64,000 nucleotides of DNA from Diphasiastrum complanatum (lineage: Eukaryota > Streptophyta > Lycopodiopsida > Lycopodiales > Lycopodiaceae), in assembly GCA_029204225.1 (NCBI GenBank), contig CM055092.1, positions 15,276,059-15,340,058 of the forward strand, in the 5' to 3' direction. The notes below the pieces were generated by a model. The model was not told the DNA's origin. It searched no databases and was given only the letters and a program-made list of their open reading frames with translations. A program made the translations under genes and the position numbers. Shown in pieces: positions 55,315-64,000 of this stretch (its first letter is position 1; each line of letters opens with the position of its first letter).

Positions 55315-55770
55315 CTAGCTTGGCGCTCCAGATTCAGCCTTGGTTCGCACATTACTTTCAAAGTTGAGAGTTGTAGCAACTGCCTCTTCTAAGGTCTTGC
55401 ACCCTTCATTAAGCACCGAAGGCCTCAACTCTTCACGAAGGCCAAACATGAACTTGTGGACTACCAGCCACTCGGAAATCTCTTCCGGAATCTTGATAAG
55501 TATCTCACGATACCTGTCAGCATATTCCTGCACCATGTACTGCCTCTGACGATGCAAAAGCCAAGCATCCGTCGCACGCACATGCTCATGTGGAGGAATA
55601 AACTGAGCTCTAAAAGCTCGCTTAAACTCAAGCCAGGTGGATGGTGCCTGGTTAGACTTCAACAACTTGCGCCACCACCTGTCAGCAAAATCAGTGAAAT
55701 GGTAAGCAGCTTTGCGGACCCGCCAACCCTCATCAGTTGAGTTATGGACTCGGCTCATTACATTCGCCAT
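55315..55770 (-). pseudogene. Element A gag capsid domain, truncated at 5' end
   Basis: It encodes ADRWWRKLLKSNQAPSTWLE, FKRAFRAQFIPPHEHVRA, EYADRYREIL and FMFGLREELRPSVL, the standard retrotransposon capsid pattern. The N-terminal third of gag is absent. The break falls at the edge of element D's LTR. Confidence 0.88.
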
Positions 55771-56176
55771 GTCCATTTACATTTACTTTACTTTATGCAT
55801 AGGCAGGCTTTGGGCCCTTTTTTATTCATTATTTGACATTTAGACTATATGGTTGGCCTTGTGCCCTATTATTGACATTTAGACCATATTATTGGCCTTG
55901 GGCCCTCTGATTCACTATATTGGTTATTTGGTCATATTACTGAGAGTGGGGGCCTTTTTGGAGGGCGCACTATTTTCCCTCTCAGTTTGGCCCTAGCCAC
56001 TGGAAGCTTCCTTTTAGGGCTTCCTCTTGGCTATAAGTAGGGATTCTGTGTCATTTGTTACTTGGCTTATGATATGATCTCCTTCTTTAGTCTCTTTAAG
56101 CTTTCTAGGGTTAAGTCTTGCTTATGTGATGCTTTCATAGACTAAATCTAGATCAACCGTGGCTACGTTCATAACT
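55771..56176 (+). repeat. 5' LTR of gypsy element D
   Basis: The right edge is set by the primer-binding site at 56,177. The left edge is placed where element A's gag stops and is not exact. It contains a TATA-like TATAAGTAG at 56,032-56,040 and an imperfect 40-bp tandem duplication (55,831-55,870 and 55,871-55,909, sharing GACATTTAGAC and TTGGCCTTG). Confidence 0.65.
56032..56040 (+). promoter_or_regulatory. TATA-like box in element D LTR
   Basis: TATAAGTAG lies about 140 bases before the LTR end, a normal position for an LTR promoter. Confidence 0.45.
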
Positions 56177-56188
56177 TGGTATCAGAGC
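56177..56188 (+). other. Primer-binding site of element D
   Basis: TGGTATCAGAGC is a perfect match to the plant initiator-Met tRNA primer-binding sequence, on the plus strand just after the LTR. Confidence 0.9.
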
Positions 56189-56457
56189 ACTTTCCTGAGC
56201 ATCTCCATTGAGCAGATTTTTCTCTCACAGGAGGGCACCCATCTTCTTTTCAGCCCGATCTTCAGCATTTCTCCACACTTGTCTTGCAGATTTTCACGAC
56301 GGATCGGGGGAGGACAGGCGCCCACTTGCTGCCCATTTCTAGCGCCCTCTTGCTGGCTGCCTACTGCTGCATTTTCAGCCTTTTTCCTCCCCTATTTTGG
56401 GCGCCCTACTGCCTCCTATTTGCTGCCCTATTGGGCGCCCTCATGCTTGCTGACCAG
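56189..56457 (+). other. Element D leader, part 1
   Basis: C/T-rich leader with several copies of GCGCCC(T) at 56,318, 56,342, 56,401 and 56,435, often followed by CTACTGC or CTTGCTG. Element C is inserted after ACCAG (56,453-56,457). Confidence 0.75.
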
Positions 56458-56848
56458 TGTCAAATTCCAAGGCCTAGCTATGGAGTATCATAACAGCATA
56501 GTAAGCACACTATGAAAGCTTCAGAAAACCAGCTATGGAGTAGAACACAAAAGCAAGAGAGAGAGGACTTCAAAGCTCACACAACATGAATGAATATTCA
56601 AAGTGTAGTAGGGCGTGGAAACCCCTCCAAAGTTTGGGCTACATATAGCATGTTATGTATAGAGGTGGTGTCTTGCTAATTCTAGCTCTAGAACCCACAT
56701 GGGTCCTTAAACTACTTGATTCACTTGCCTAATTAGCACAAGTGGGGTGTACTATGTACATGAATGTTTTACCCCCATGTCTTATGCACAACTTACAAGT
56801 TACAAGTATACAAGCCTTAAAGGGGCAAAATAGGCATTTATTTCAACA
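56458..56848 (-). repeat. 3' LTR of element C (391 bp)
   Basis: It carries an 18-bp segment (AATTAGCACAAGTGGGGT) that is absent from the other LTR. CCCCCCTCAA follows and is a polypurine tract in minus sense (56,849-56,858). Confidence 0.93.
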
Positions 56849-56883
56849 CCCCCCCTCAATGGCTATTTTGTTCATACCGACAC

Positions 56884-59800
56884 CTAGCATGGTACGAAAC
56901 TTTTCAAATTTTTCTCTACTAAGTGCCTTAGTAAAGATATCTGCTGCTTGTTCGTTGGTATGCAGGTAGCTTTTGCCGCTGCCCTGTACTCAGTCTCTAT
57001 CGATGATAAGGTAACTGTGGGCTGTTTCTTGCTACACCAAGAAATGGCCCCTGAACCAAGGTTAAAAGTGTAACCTGTGGTCGACTTTCGATCATCCCTA
57101 TCACCTGCCCAATCCGAATCAGTAAAGCCTCCAAGCTGAAGCTTTCCGTCATCTGTGTACTCAATCCCATAGCAGGTTGTCCCTTTGACATACCTCAAAA
57201 CCCTCTTGGCTGCTTTCCAATGTGCTTCAGTTGGAGAACTCATGAACTGGCTTGCTACACCAACCGCATAGGAAATGTCTGGTCTCGTAGTGGTGAGATA
57301 AATCAGGCTACCCACAAGCTGCCTATAAAGAGTCTCGTCCACAAAAGTAGTGCCGTCATCTCTGGATGGCTTACTGCTGGTATCAATGGGCGTGGAAATG
57401 GGTTTGCAATCCTGCATGTTGAACCTGTTCAAAACTTCACATGCATAGTTGGCTTGGGAAATAAACACACAGTTTTCCTTTTTCCAAACCTCCAAACCAA
57501 GACAATAGTTGATTAAGCCCAAATCCTTCATCTCGAACTCATTTGATAAATGAGCCTTCACCTTTTCAATAAGCTGCCCATTGTTACCCGTGATGACCAA
57601 GTCATCCACATAGAGAACTATCAAAACAATGTTCCCATCTTCCTCCTTCACGAACAGGTTGCAATCCGACCGACTCTTTATAAATTGCTCCTTGGCAAAA
57701 TAGTCGTCAATACGACTATACCAGGCCCTGGGTGCCTGCTTCAAACCATATAAGGCCTTCTTAAGCCTGCATACCATACTTTCCTTGCCCTTAGCCTCAA
57801 AACCTTGTGGCTGTTCCATGTAGACTTCTTCAGCCAACTGTCCATTAAGAAAAGCACTCTTCACGTCCATTTGATGGACCTCCCAACCAAAAAATGCAGC
57901 CAATGCTAAAATCAACCTGATAGACGTCATCTTAGCTACCGGTGCAAACGTCTCATCATAGTCCAAGCCCTCCTTCTGTGCATAGCCTTTAGCAACCAGC
58001 CTTGCCTTATGCTTTTCAATGCTCCCATCAGATTTGTATTTGGTCCTGTAGACCCACTTACAACCAATAGGACGCTTCCCTTTTGGTAACTTCACCAAAT
58101 CCCATGTATCATTCTTGAGAATGGAGTCGTACTCCTCTTGCATAGCATGTTGCCATACCTTCTCATCTGCTGCCTCAACGAATGTATGTGGATCTTGTGA
58201 ATCCAAAATAGTAGTCATAAGTGCATAGTTTGTCTCCTGGTGTTCATGCTGTTGGGCTTGCCTTTGAGACCTCCTAGCCCCTGGATTGCTGCTCTCTCCC
58301 TCATCCAATATCAAACCATCCTGCACAGTTTGCCAATACCACTTGGGAAACTTCTTCCTTGCAGTTGGTGATGAAGACGGTGAATAGGACTCAACAAATT
58401 TGCCCCTTTCCTTCCGCTTCCTAGCCTCCTCGGATTCTTCCTCTTGATTACTCATATGATCATCCTGGGGCTCCCCAATATATGGATGTGGGTCATCAAG
58501 TATTGGCACAAATTCACTTGTACCATCCTCCATCTCAAGTTCCTCTATAGGAGGCGTTTGATCTTCTTCAAAGATCACATCTCGACTTATGATCCTTTTC
58601 TTGCTAGTAAGATCGTAAAGTCTGTAAGCTTTGCTTTCTTCACTGTATCCCAAGAAAATACTCTTTGCTGATTTTGCATCCAGCTTCTTCCTGTTATCCT
58701 TGGGAATATGGGCATAGGCCGTACAACCAAATACTCGCAAAGCGCCTACCTTGGGCTTAATGCCGCTAAATGCCTCTTCTGGTGTCTTGCCTTCCACAGC
58801 TTTTGTTGGACTTCTATTCAACAGAAACACTGCTGTGTGCATTGCCTCGCCCCAAAAAGAGTTGGGCAACCCCTTTGCCTTGAGCATGCACCTTGCACAC
58901 TCCACAATAGTTCGGTTCTTTCTCTCTGCTACGCCGTTTTGCTGAGGGGTATGAGGAGCTGTAAGCTGCCTTTTGATCCCATTGGCCTTGCAGAATTCCA
59001 CAAATTCTGTCTTAATGAACTCTCCACCACCGTCTGACCTGAGCATCTTTATCTTCTTTCCTGAATGTTCTTCTACCAAAGCTTTGAAATGCAAGAAGTA
59101 CTTGAATGCTTCAGATTTTGACTTCAAGAAATAAATCCAAATCTTGCGTGAGAAGTCATCAATAAAGGTCATAAAGTAATATGCCCCCCCTGCAGATTTT
59201 GTTTGGGTCGGCCCCCACAAATCTGAATGTATCAAGTCAAGTATGCCTGCTGCCCTGGTGGTGCTTTCCTTGGGAAACTTATGTCTTTGCTGTTTTCCCA
59301 TAGCGCGAGCCTCGCAAACTGAAGAGCTTGGCTTAACAACTGGAAGCCCCTCCACCATATGATGCTGGTTCAACACCTGCATGCTTTGGTAGCCAAGATG
59401 TCCATACCTCTCATGCCACAACCTATCCACATCCCTTCCTTTTGATGTATAAGCATGCTGACTAGGGATAGAAGTGTATAACCTGTATAGATTATCTTCC
59501 TGCAATCCTTTGGCCACAACCTTCATATTATCACTCAAGTCCAACACAAGACAAGAAGTAGCATCAAATTCTACTTTCATATTTTGTTGAGTGATAGCTC
59601 CTACTGAAAGAAGATTTTTAGCAAGTCCTGGTACATATAAGACATTCTTAATGACTTTGACTTCTCCTGATGGAAGCTTTACAGGTACTGTGCCCTTTCC
59701 CTTGACCTTGTGTGTTGAGTTGTCACCTAGGCACACCTCTTGTCCATCACTAATCCCCACAAAGGTATCAAACCAATCCCTATGAGGGGTCATGTGCTTT

Positions 59801-60828
59801 GAAGCACCTGAGTCAATGTACCAACCACCTGTTGTAGCTTGTGAAGCCAATGCAACAGAGAATAACTCAGCTTGCCTTATGTCACTCTGCTCCTCTCTTG
59901 CAACACTCTCAACAACATTTCCTCCTTGCTTCTTTGTGCCCTTCTTTTGGTCTGCAAGCTTCTTCCTGCACTCAAAAGCAAAGTGTCCATATTTACCACA
60001 GTAATTGCAATTCCCCTTCCTTCGAGGTGTGGAAGAAGTATTCGAGGAGGGTTGTGCTTCTGACATCTGCAAGTTCTCCATTCCTTGCTCAAGTGTTTGT
60101 GGTGTTCCTTTGTTCTTGCCTTTACCTTTCTTCTTATCCTTAGCTGGATTTTGCTTCTTCTTAGAAGCAAAGGCATGCTCCTGGAAATCTTCCCTCTTGG
60201 AGAGATTAACTCTCCTCATCTCCTCCTGTAACAAGAGACCATAGACTTCTTCATAGGTAGGGATCTTCTCTCTCACTGATATCATCATCACAAAGTTCTG
60301 ATAAGCATATGACAAGCTATTCAGAACTATTGGCACCAAGTCTTTGTCAGCAATAGACTCTCCAAGTACAGAAAGCTGATATGTAATATCCTGAATCTTA
60401 GTAAGATGATCAGTAACTGTCTCCCCTGTCTCCATTCTGAGAGTATACAACTTGTTCTTCAAGTAGAGAAGCCTGGTTGTACTTGCTGTCTCATACAATG
60501 CACAAAGAATGTGCCATGCATCCACAGGCCCTTTGGCTGACCTGATTAGAGGAATCACATTATCCCTCACTGACATGTTGATGATTCTGTGTGCCTTTTC
60601 CCCTCTCTTGATATAGTCCTTAAGTTCAAGTTCAGATGTTGGAACAGGCTCCTCACCTGTCACAAGCTTCCAACATTCTTTGTCTTCAAGAATGTTCTTG
60701 ATCTTGAATTTCCATATGCTAAAGTTAGTGCCATCAAGCCGGCTGGCTTCACTCAGCATGCTCTCTGCAAGACTAGACATAGCTGGATAGAAATAAAACA
60801 CAAAAGACAAACTAGGGTTTTCACCCAA
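56884..60828 (-). CDS. Element C Ty1/copia gag-pol polyprotein, 1,314 codons
   Basis: One open frame (Met17 at 60,780 is an alternative start). Order: gag from residue about 30 to 210; zinc knuckle C-NY-C-GKYG-H-FAFE-C near 273; protease WYIDSGASKHM near 336; integrase zinc domain near 466; integrase core with DLIHSDLWGP, RSDGGGEF and NGVAERKNR at about 530-640; RT with catalytic YVDDLVITG near 1,073; RNase H start (FTDSDWAGDRD) near 1,230. Two defects are visible. The integrase H-H-C-C domain has VCEAR where CxxC is expected, so the last Cys is Arg. After SIETEYRAAAKAT the frame jumps past the DN.SAI and KHI blocks: the conserved ADIFTKALSREKF tail is present in another phase at 56,885-56,960. 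The integration order and copia class are certain; activity is doubtful. Confidence 0.93.
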   Translation of the reverse strand: MGENPSLSFVFYFYPAMSSLAESMLSEASRLDGTNFSIWKFKIKNILEDKECWKLVTGEEPVPTSELELKDYIKRGEKAHRIINMSVRDNVIPLIRSAKGPVDAWHILCALYETASTTRLLYLKNKLYTLRMETGETVTDHLTKIQDITYQLSVLGESIADKDLVPIVLNSLSYAYQNFVMMISVREKIPTYEEVYGLLLQEEMRRVNLSKREDFQEHAFASKKKQNPAKDKKKGKGKNKGTPQTLEQGMENLQMSEAQPSSNTSSTPRRKGNCNYCGKYGHFAFECRKKLADQKKGTKKQGGNVVESVAREEQSDIRQAELFSVALASQATTGGWYIDSGASKHMTPHRDWFDTFVGISDGQEVCLGDNSTHKVKGKGTVPVKLPSGEVKVIKNVLYVPGLAKNLLSVGAITQQNMKVEFDATSCLVLDLSDNMKVVAKGLQEDNLYRLYTSIPSQHAYTSKGRDVDRLWHERYGHLGYQSMQVLNQHHMVEGLPVVKPSSSVCEARAMGKQQRHKFPKESTTRAAGILDLIHSDLWGPTQTKSAGGAYYFMTFIDDFSRKIWIYFLKSKSEAFKYFLHFKALVEEHSGKKIKMLRSDGGGEFIKTEFVEFCKANGIKRQLTAPHTPQQNGVAERKNRTIVECARCMLKAKGLPNSFWGEAMHTAVFLLNRSPTKAVEGKTPEEAFSGIKPKVGALRVFGCTAYAHIPKDNRKKLDAKSAKSIFLGYSEESKAYRLYDLTSKKRIISRDVIFEEDQTPPIEELEMEDGTSEFVPILDDPHPYIGEPQDDHMSNQEEESEEARKRKERGKFVESYSPSSSPTARKKFPKWYWQTVQDGLILDEGESSNPGARRSQRQAQQHEHQETNYALMTTILDSQDPHTFVEAADEKVWQHAMQEEYDSILKNDTWDLVKLPKGKRPIGCKWVYRTKYKSDGSIEKHKARLVAKGYAQKEGLDYDETFAPVAKMTSIRLILALAAFFGWEVHQMDVKSAFLNGQLAEEVYMEQPQGFEAKGKESMVCRLKKALYGLKQAPRAWYSRIDDYFAKEQFIKSRSDCNLFVKEEDGNIVLIVLYVDDLVITGNNGQLIEKVKAHLSNEFEMKDLGLINYCLGLEVWKKENCVFISQANYACEVLNRFNMQDCKPISTPIDTSSKPSRDDGTTFVDETLYRQLVGSLIYLTTTRPDISYAVGVASQFMSSPTEAHWKAAKRVLRYVKGTTCYGIEYTDDGKLQLGGFTDSDWAGDRDDRKSTTGYTFNLGSGAISWCSKKQPTVTLSSIETEYRAAAKATCIPTNKQQISLLRHLVEKNLKSFVPC

Positions 60829-61191
60829 CTAGGGTATGCAGCCACTTGCTCAATAACCCTCAGCTTCTGGATTTGAAACTATCCCCCTGTATGGTTGTCC
60901 TAGCCCTTGTCCAAGATCCACTCAGAACTTTCACTGAAGTCCCCACTGTAGAAAGCGCCCTCCTACAGTCCTGGCTGTCCAAAAAGACTCAAAATTTTTT
61001 GTCTCAAATTAGAAAGTTTTTGGCTCCCTGTACTCCCCTTGCCAACAGTACTCCAACCATGCAGATAGCACAGAGATCAGATGCCCCTACAAAAAGTGCT
61101 CCCTCCTCAAAGGTAAGCTGCTCTCCAGGAATGGCAGGAATCTGATCAAAAACAGGTCGAAGCTTTCACCACACCACAGGCAACATAACCT

Positions 61192-61203
61192 GCTCTGATA
61201 CCA
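61192..61203 (-). other. Primer-binding site of element C
   Basis: The reverse complement TGGTATCAGAGC is exact for initiator-Met tRNA and directly abuts the 5' LTR. Confidence 0.93.
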
Positions 61204-61576
61204 TGTCAAATTCCAAGGCCTAGCTATGGAGTATCATAACAGCATAGTAAGCACACTATGAAAGCTTCAGAAAACCAGCTATGGAGTAGAACACAAAAGC
61301 AAGAGAGAGAGGACTTCAAAGCTCACACAACATGAATGAATATTCAAAGTGTAGTAGGGCGTGGAAACCCCTCCAAAGTTTGGGCTACATATAGCATGTT
61401 ATGTATAGAGGTGGTGTCTTGCTAATTCTAGCTCTAGAACCCACATGGGTCCTTAACCTACTTGATTCACTTGCCTGTACTATGTACATAAATGTTTTAC
61501 CCCCATGTCTTATGCACAACTTACAAGTTACAAGTATACAAGCCTTAAAGGGGCAAAATAGGCATTTATTTCAACA
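61204..61576 (-). repeat. 5' LTR of element C (373 bp)
   Basis: Lacks the 18-bp segment seen in the 3' LTR; otherwise identical except for two bases by eye. Confidence 0.93.
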
Positions 61577-62299
61577 ACCAGCGCCCTACTGCTCCTTCCT
61601 TTGCTGAAAATTTCCGCTTTTTGCTGCCCCTATTCGCCACCTTCCATCAGCCACTCCTAGCGCCCTACCAACCCATCTTTTTGATCCAATTTTTTTTTGC
61701 CGTTTACTACCTCTCTTGGACGCCCACACTCCACCATAGCTGGCGTCCTACATCCGCCTCAATTTCAGCTCACCCTCCTACATTGCTGTCTGTGTTCGCA
61801 ACCCTACCCCGGACAATACAAACACGCCTAGATGCTTAGAAAGCCACTCCCACCCAACTTTTTGCGCATCGGAATTGCTCCCCGTCTTTATCGCAAACTT
61901 TTTTTTACCCTTGAAGGGCGATCTCTGATTTTTCAGCCTTGTTTCCTCGCTGCCCATACCTCCTTTTTGTTATCACTTCCTTTCCTTGGTTGCTCCCTTT
62001 CCAGCCCCATAGTCCATTATTGTTTCCCATACTTTTACCCACCGTTTACTCCACGTTGTCGGGCCCTTAGCATCTTTTTTGGAGGCTGCCCGGTACCTCG
62101 ACATATCGCCGCTATTTTTCAGCTCACTTCCGGTTGCGGTTACGAGGTATTTCTTACTTAGTTGTCCTTTCCGTTCATCTTACATCGCGAGTTCTATTGT
62201 GTCTTTTCACTGGCGTGCCTGTTGTGACGACTTATGTCCTCTCCTTGAGTTCGTCCAATTGTTTAGCACATTTCTTTTCTCGCTTACTTTTTCTTCCTC
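61577..62299 (+). other. Element D leader, part 2
   Basis: Continuation of D's leader after element C, starting with the duplicated ACCAG. GCGCCCTAC recurs at 61,581 and 61,660. No gene. The leader reaches gag at 62,300; without C it is about 990 bases. Confidence 0.75.
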
Positions 62300-62553
62300 A
62301 TGGCTAGCTCACCCACTACACCTGCGAGTCATTCCGGACCTTTAGATGAACAGTTTGCTGATATGCGTGACTCTCTTACTCTCCTCAGTAGTCGTTTCGA
62401 CCAAATGATGACCAGTTTTACCACTCTACAGACCGGCTTTGCCACTATGCAGTTACAGATTGATTCCTTACAGCCACATGGACCTGGCAAAGCCCCTGTT
62501 CATTCATCATTTGGGTCTCCATTTGGACTTCCATCCTCGTCTACTCCTTTGGC
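62300..62553 (+). pseudogene. Element D gag N-terminal part, before a frame slip
   Basis: ATG at 62,300 starts MASSPTTPASHSGPLDEQFA, then a helical stretch LTLLSSRFDQMMTSFTTLQT and a Pro/Ser-rich part. Near 62,550, in a G-rich spot (CCTTTGGCGGTGGGCC), the sense passes to another frame where PHFPPNP and PLGFPRP continue. One lost G would explain it. Confidence 0.8.
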
Positions 62554-64000
62554 GGTGGGCCTCATTTTCCACCTAACCCACCACTCGGTTTTCCACGTCC
62601 TACAGCTCCTGAGTCACATTTTCCACGACATCTAGCTCCTGAGCCACATTTTGCTCGAGATTTTCGTGATCGGGTACAGCTTGCCTATTCTGGTTCCTCT
62701 AACGGGAACTTGTTAGAGAATTGGTTTGCAAAGCTTGATACTTATTTTCAGATTTACCCTAAGACTGATCCTCAGAAGATCCAGTTAGCCGCCTTACATT
62801 TAGATGGACGTGCTGCCACTTGGTGGCGGGTCTACCGACTTGACCCTGATCGGGACGGTCTCCAGTTATGGCCTACCTTTCGTCGTGATCTTCGTCATGC
62901 TATGATTGACCCTCAGTGGCTGAGCCGCCAGCGTGATATATTCCATAGTCTTACTCAGATTGGTGATCTTTCTTCCTATACAAATCAGTTTATGGACCTT
63001 TCCTACCTCTTTACAGATCTTCAGCCCACCGAGCTTATTTCTCGCTACATTGCTGGACTTCGTGGTGCTCTACGATACGATGTCTCTTCTTTCTGTCCAC
63101 CCACACTTGTTGAGGCCATGTCCCTTGCTAGTACTTTACAGCATAAGTACCCTGATCCTGCTCCCTTTCGCTTTTCCCGACCCCGTCCATCTCTTTCACC
63201 TCTACCATCTCCGGCCCCATCTGCCCCATCCACTGTCGTCCCGACCTCTTCTCTTACTTCTCCCGCTCCTCGCCCTCCGCCTCCTCGTCCTGCTTTTGTC
63301 CGATGTTACACGTCTGCAGAGTTCGCTGACATTCAGCAGAAGCGTCTTTGCTTTCGTTGCAAGAGTCCTGACCACATTGCCCGTGATTGCCACCAGCCCC
63401 TGCCTACTTCTACTACTGTTTTCTACCATGAGGGCACTACCCCAGATGAGTCCGATATCTACATTCATATATCTGATGAGCCTGATCTATCTCCTGAGCC
63501 TTCTACTGATTTACTTCCTGCTACTTGCCATGCTCAGCTTGCTTATGCTACCTGGACAGGGTGCCCCGGTCCTCGCTCCATTCGGCTACGTGTGCGCATT
63601 ACTGGTCGTGAGTATATTGCTTTAGTTGATATCGGCAACACTCATTCCTTTATCAGCAGTTATGTTCTCAGCCGGATACGCGCTTCACCTATTCCTGCTC
63701 CACAGCCTCTCACAGTCGAGGTTGCCAGTTCTCACTCATTTCCTAGTTCTCAGATGTTTCAGGGATTATTTTACCGCATTGGTGATTTTTTTGGACAGGC
63801 AGATCTTTATATCATTCCTCTGGAGCGCTATGACCTTATCCTTGGTGCTAATTGGTTTGCTTCATTGGGAGCGGTTACTTTGGACCTGGCTCAGCAGACA
63901 TTGACATTTGTTCATGATGCAGTGACCCACTCACTTGCTGGTATTGATTCTCAGGCAGATTTCCAGCTGATCAGCGGGAAGCAGTTTATTCGCAGCCTAC
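62554..64000 (+). CDS. Element D gag capsid, zinc knuckle, protease (runs off end)
   Basis: Open from about 62,554 to the window end in one frame. Capsid: SGNLLENWFAKLDTYFQIYP, DGRAATWWRVYRL, LSSYTNQFMDLSYLF and LISRYIAGLRGALRYDV. A Pro/Ser-rich linker is followed by a zinc knuckle C-FR-C-KSPD-H-IARD-C at about 63,350-63,391. The protease starts near 63,580; its active-site loop reads ALVDIGNTHSFIS, so the D-S/T-G triad has Ile in the middle, which should abolish activity. DLILGANWFASLG follows. RT lies beyond the window. Orientation and order match a gypsy element with the LTR at about 55.77-56.18 kb. Confidence 0.88.

Larger units (their letters stand above)
53297..55770 (-). mobile_element. 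Gypsy chromovirus A, 5' segment
   Basis: Upstream half of element A: gag, zinc knuckle, protease, RT and the start of RNase H. It is broken by a TAG in gag (near 55,315), a frame slip near 54,890 and a deletion in RT near 54,025. Its 5' end (rest of gag, leader, 5' LTR) is missing, because element D's LTR begins at about 55,770. If D was inserted here, the rest of A should lie beyond D, outside the window. Confidence 0.8.
56458..61576 (-). mobile_element. Copia element C, 5,119 bp, young, inserted in D leader
   Basis: LTRs at 56,458-56,848 and 61,204-61,576 begin TGTCAAATTC and end TTTCAACA. Target duplication ACCAG lies at 56,453-56,457 and 61,577-61,581. The LTRs differ by two substitutions and one 18-bp gap, the lowest divergence here, so this is the most recent insertion seen. 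It has an exact primer-binding site, a polypurine tract and one 1,314-codon gag-pol frame. Pol lacks the rear of RNase H, so the copy probably needs help in trans or is dead. Confidence 0.95.

Noticed and set aside
62933-63625. 230-codon Leu-rich plus-strand frame
   Set aside because: Out of frame with the gag-protease of element D, whose zinc knuckle and capsid motifs lie in another frame through the same bases.

Overview
This window looks like nuclear DNA from a land plant with a large, repeat-rich genome. The evidence is one plant-type spliced gene (a DEAD-box RNA helicase of the RH1 type), plant LTR retrotransposons primed by initiator-Met tRNA, chromodomain Ty3/gypsy elements, hAT transposons with 8-bp target duplications, and very long (GA)n tracts. 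Introns loaded with transposons suggest a gymnosperm-like or fern-like genome, but the sequence alone does not fix the lineage. All calls are from reading the sequence; no search was run.

Layout. 1-9,970: strongly decayed retroelement debris on both strands (Ty3/gypsy gag, protease and RT; Ty1/copia RT and RNase H) and a 108-bp (GA)n tract. 9,979-12,827: an internally deleted copia element, minus strand, with two recognisable LTRs. 13,014-13,278: a 265-bp (GA)n tract. 13,880-15,450: a decayed plus-strand copia. 16,666-17,418: a 250-codon open frame for a membrane protein, probably a real gene. 19,214-19,690: a solo-LTR-like repeat related to 38,001-38,524. 20,260-25,090: a divergent pair of degenerate spliced genes. 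The minus one carries a methyltransferase-like DIPY motif; the plus one resembles a transposon-type family with an IDGMD motif.

27,847-31,034: the first three coding exons of the RH1-like helicase, joined in frame by canonical splice sites. The exon expected next, which should carry the DEAD box, is not in the window. Either the third intron exceeds 32.9 kb or the gene is broken. Intron 2 holds a 649-bp hAT-like MITE. Intron 3 (or the sequence beyond a break) starts with a complete 5,258-bp hAT element (31,346-36,603) with an 8-bp target duplication and a seven-exon transposase that has two frame lesions.

36,600-43,300: an LTR with polypurine tract, gypsy gag debris, and a minus-strand LINE with an L1-like ORF1 split by a 267-bp hAT-like MITE. 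43,300-64,000: a nest of LTR retrotransposons. Gypsy chromovirus A (minus) is split by chromovirus B (46,234-53,296, target duplication CTACT). A also appears cut by gypsy element D (plus, from about 55.77 kb to beyond the window). D is in turn split in its leader by copia element C (56,458-61,576, target duplication ACCAG). C is the youngest: its LTRs differ by two substitutions and one 18-bp gap, and its 1,314-codon gag-pol frame is open, although it lacks the rear of RNase H and one zinc-finger cysteine.
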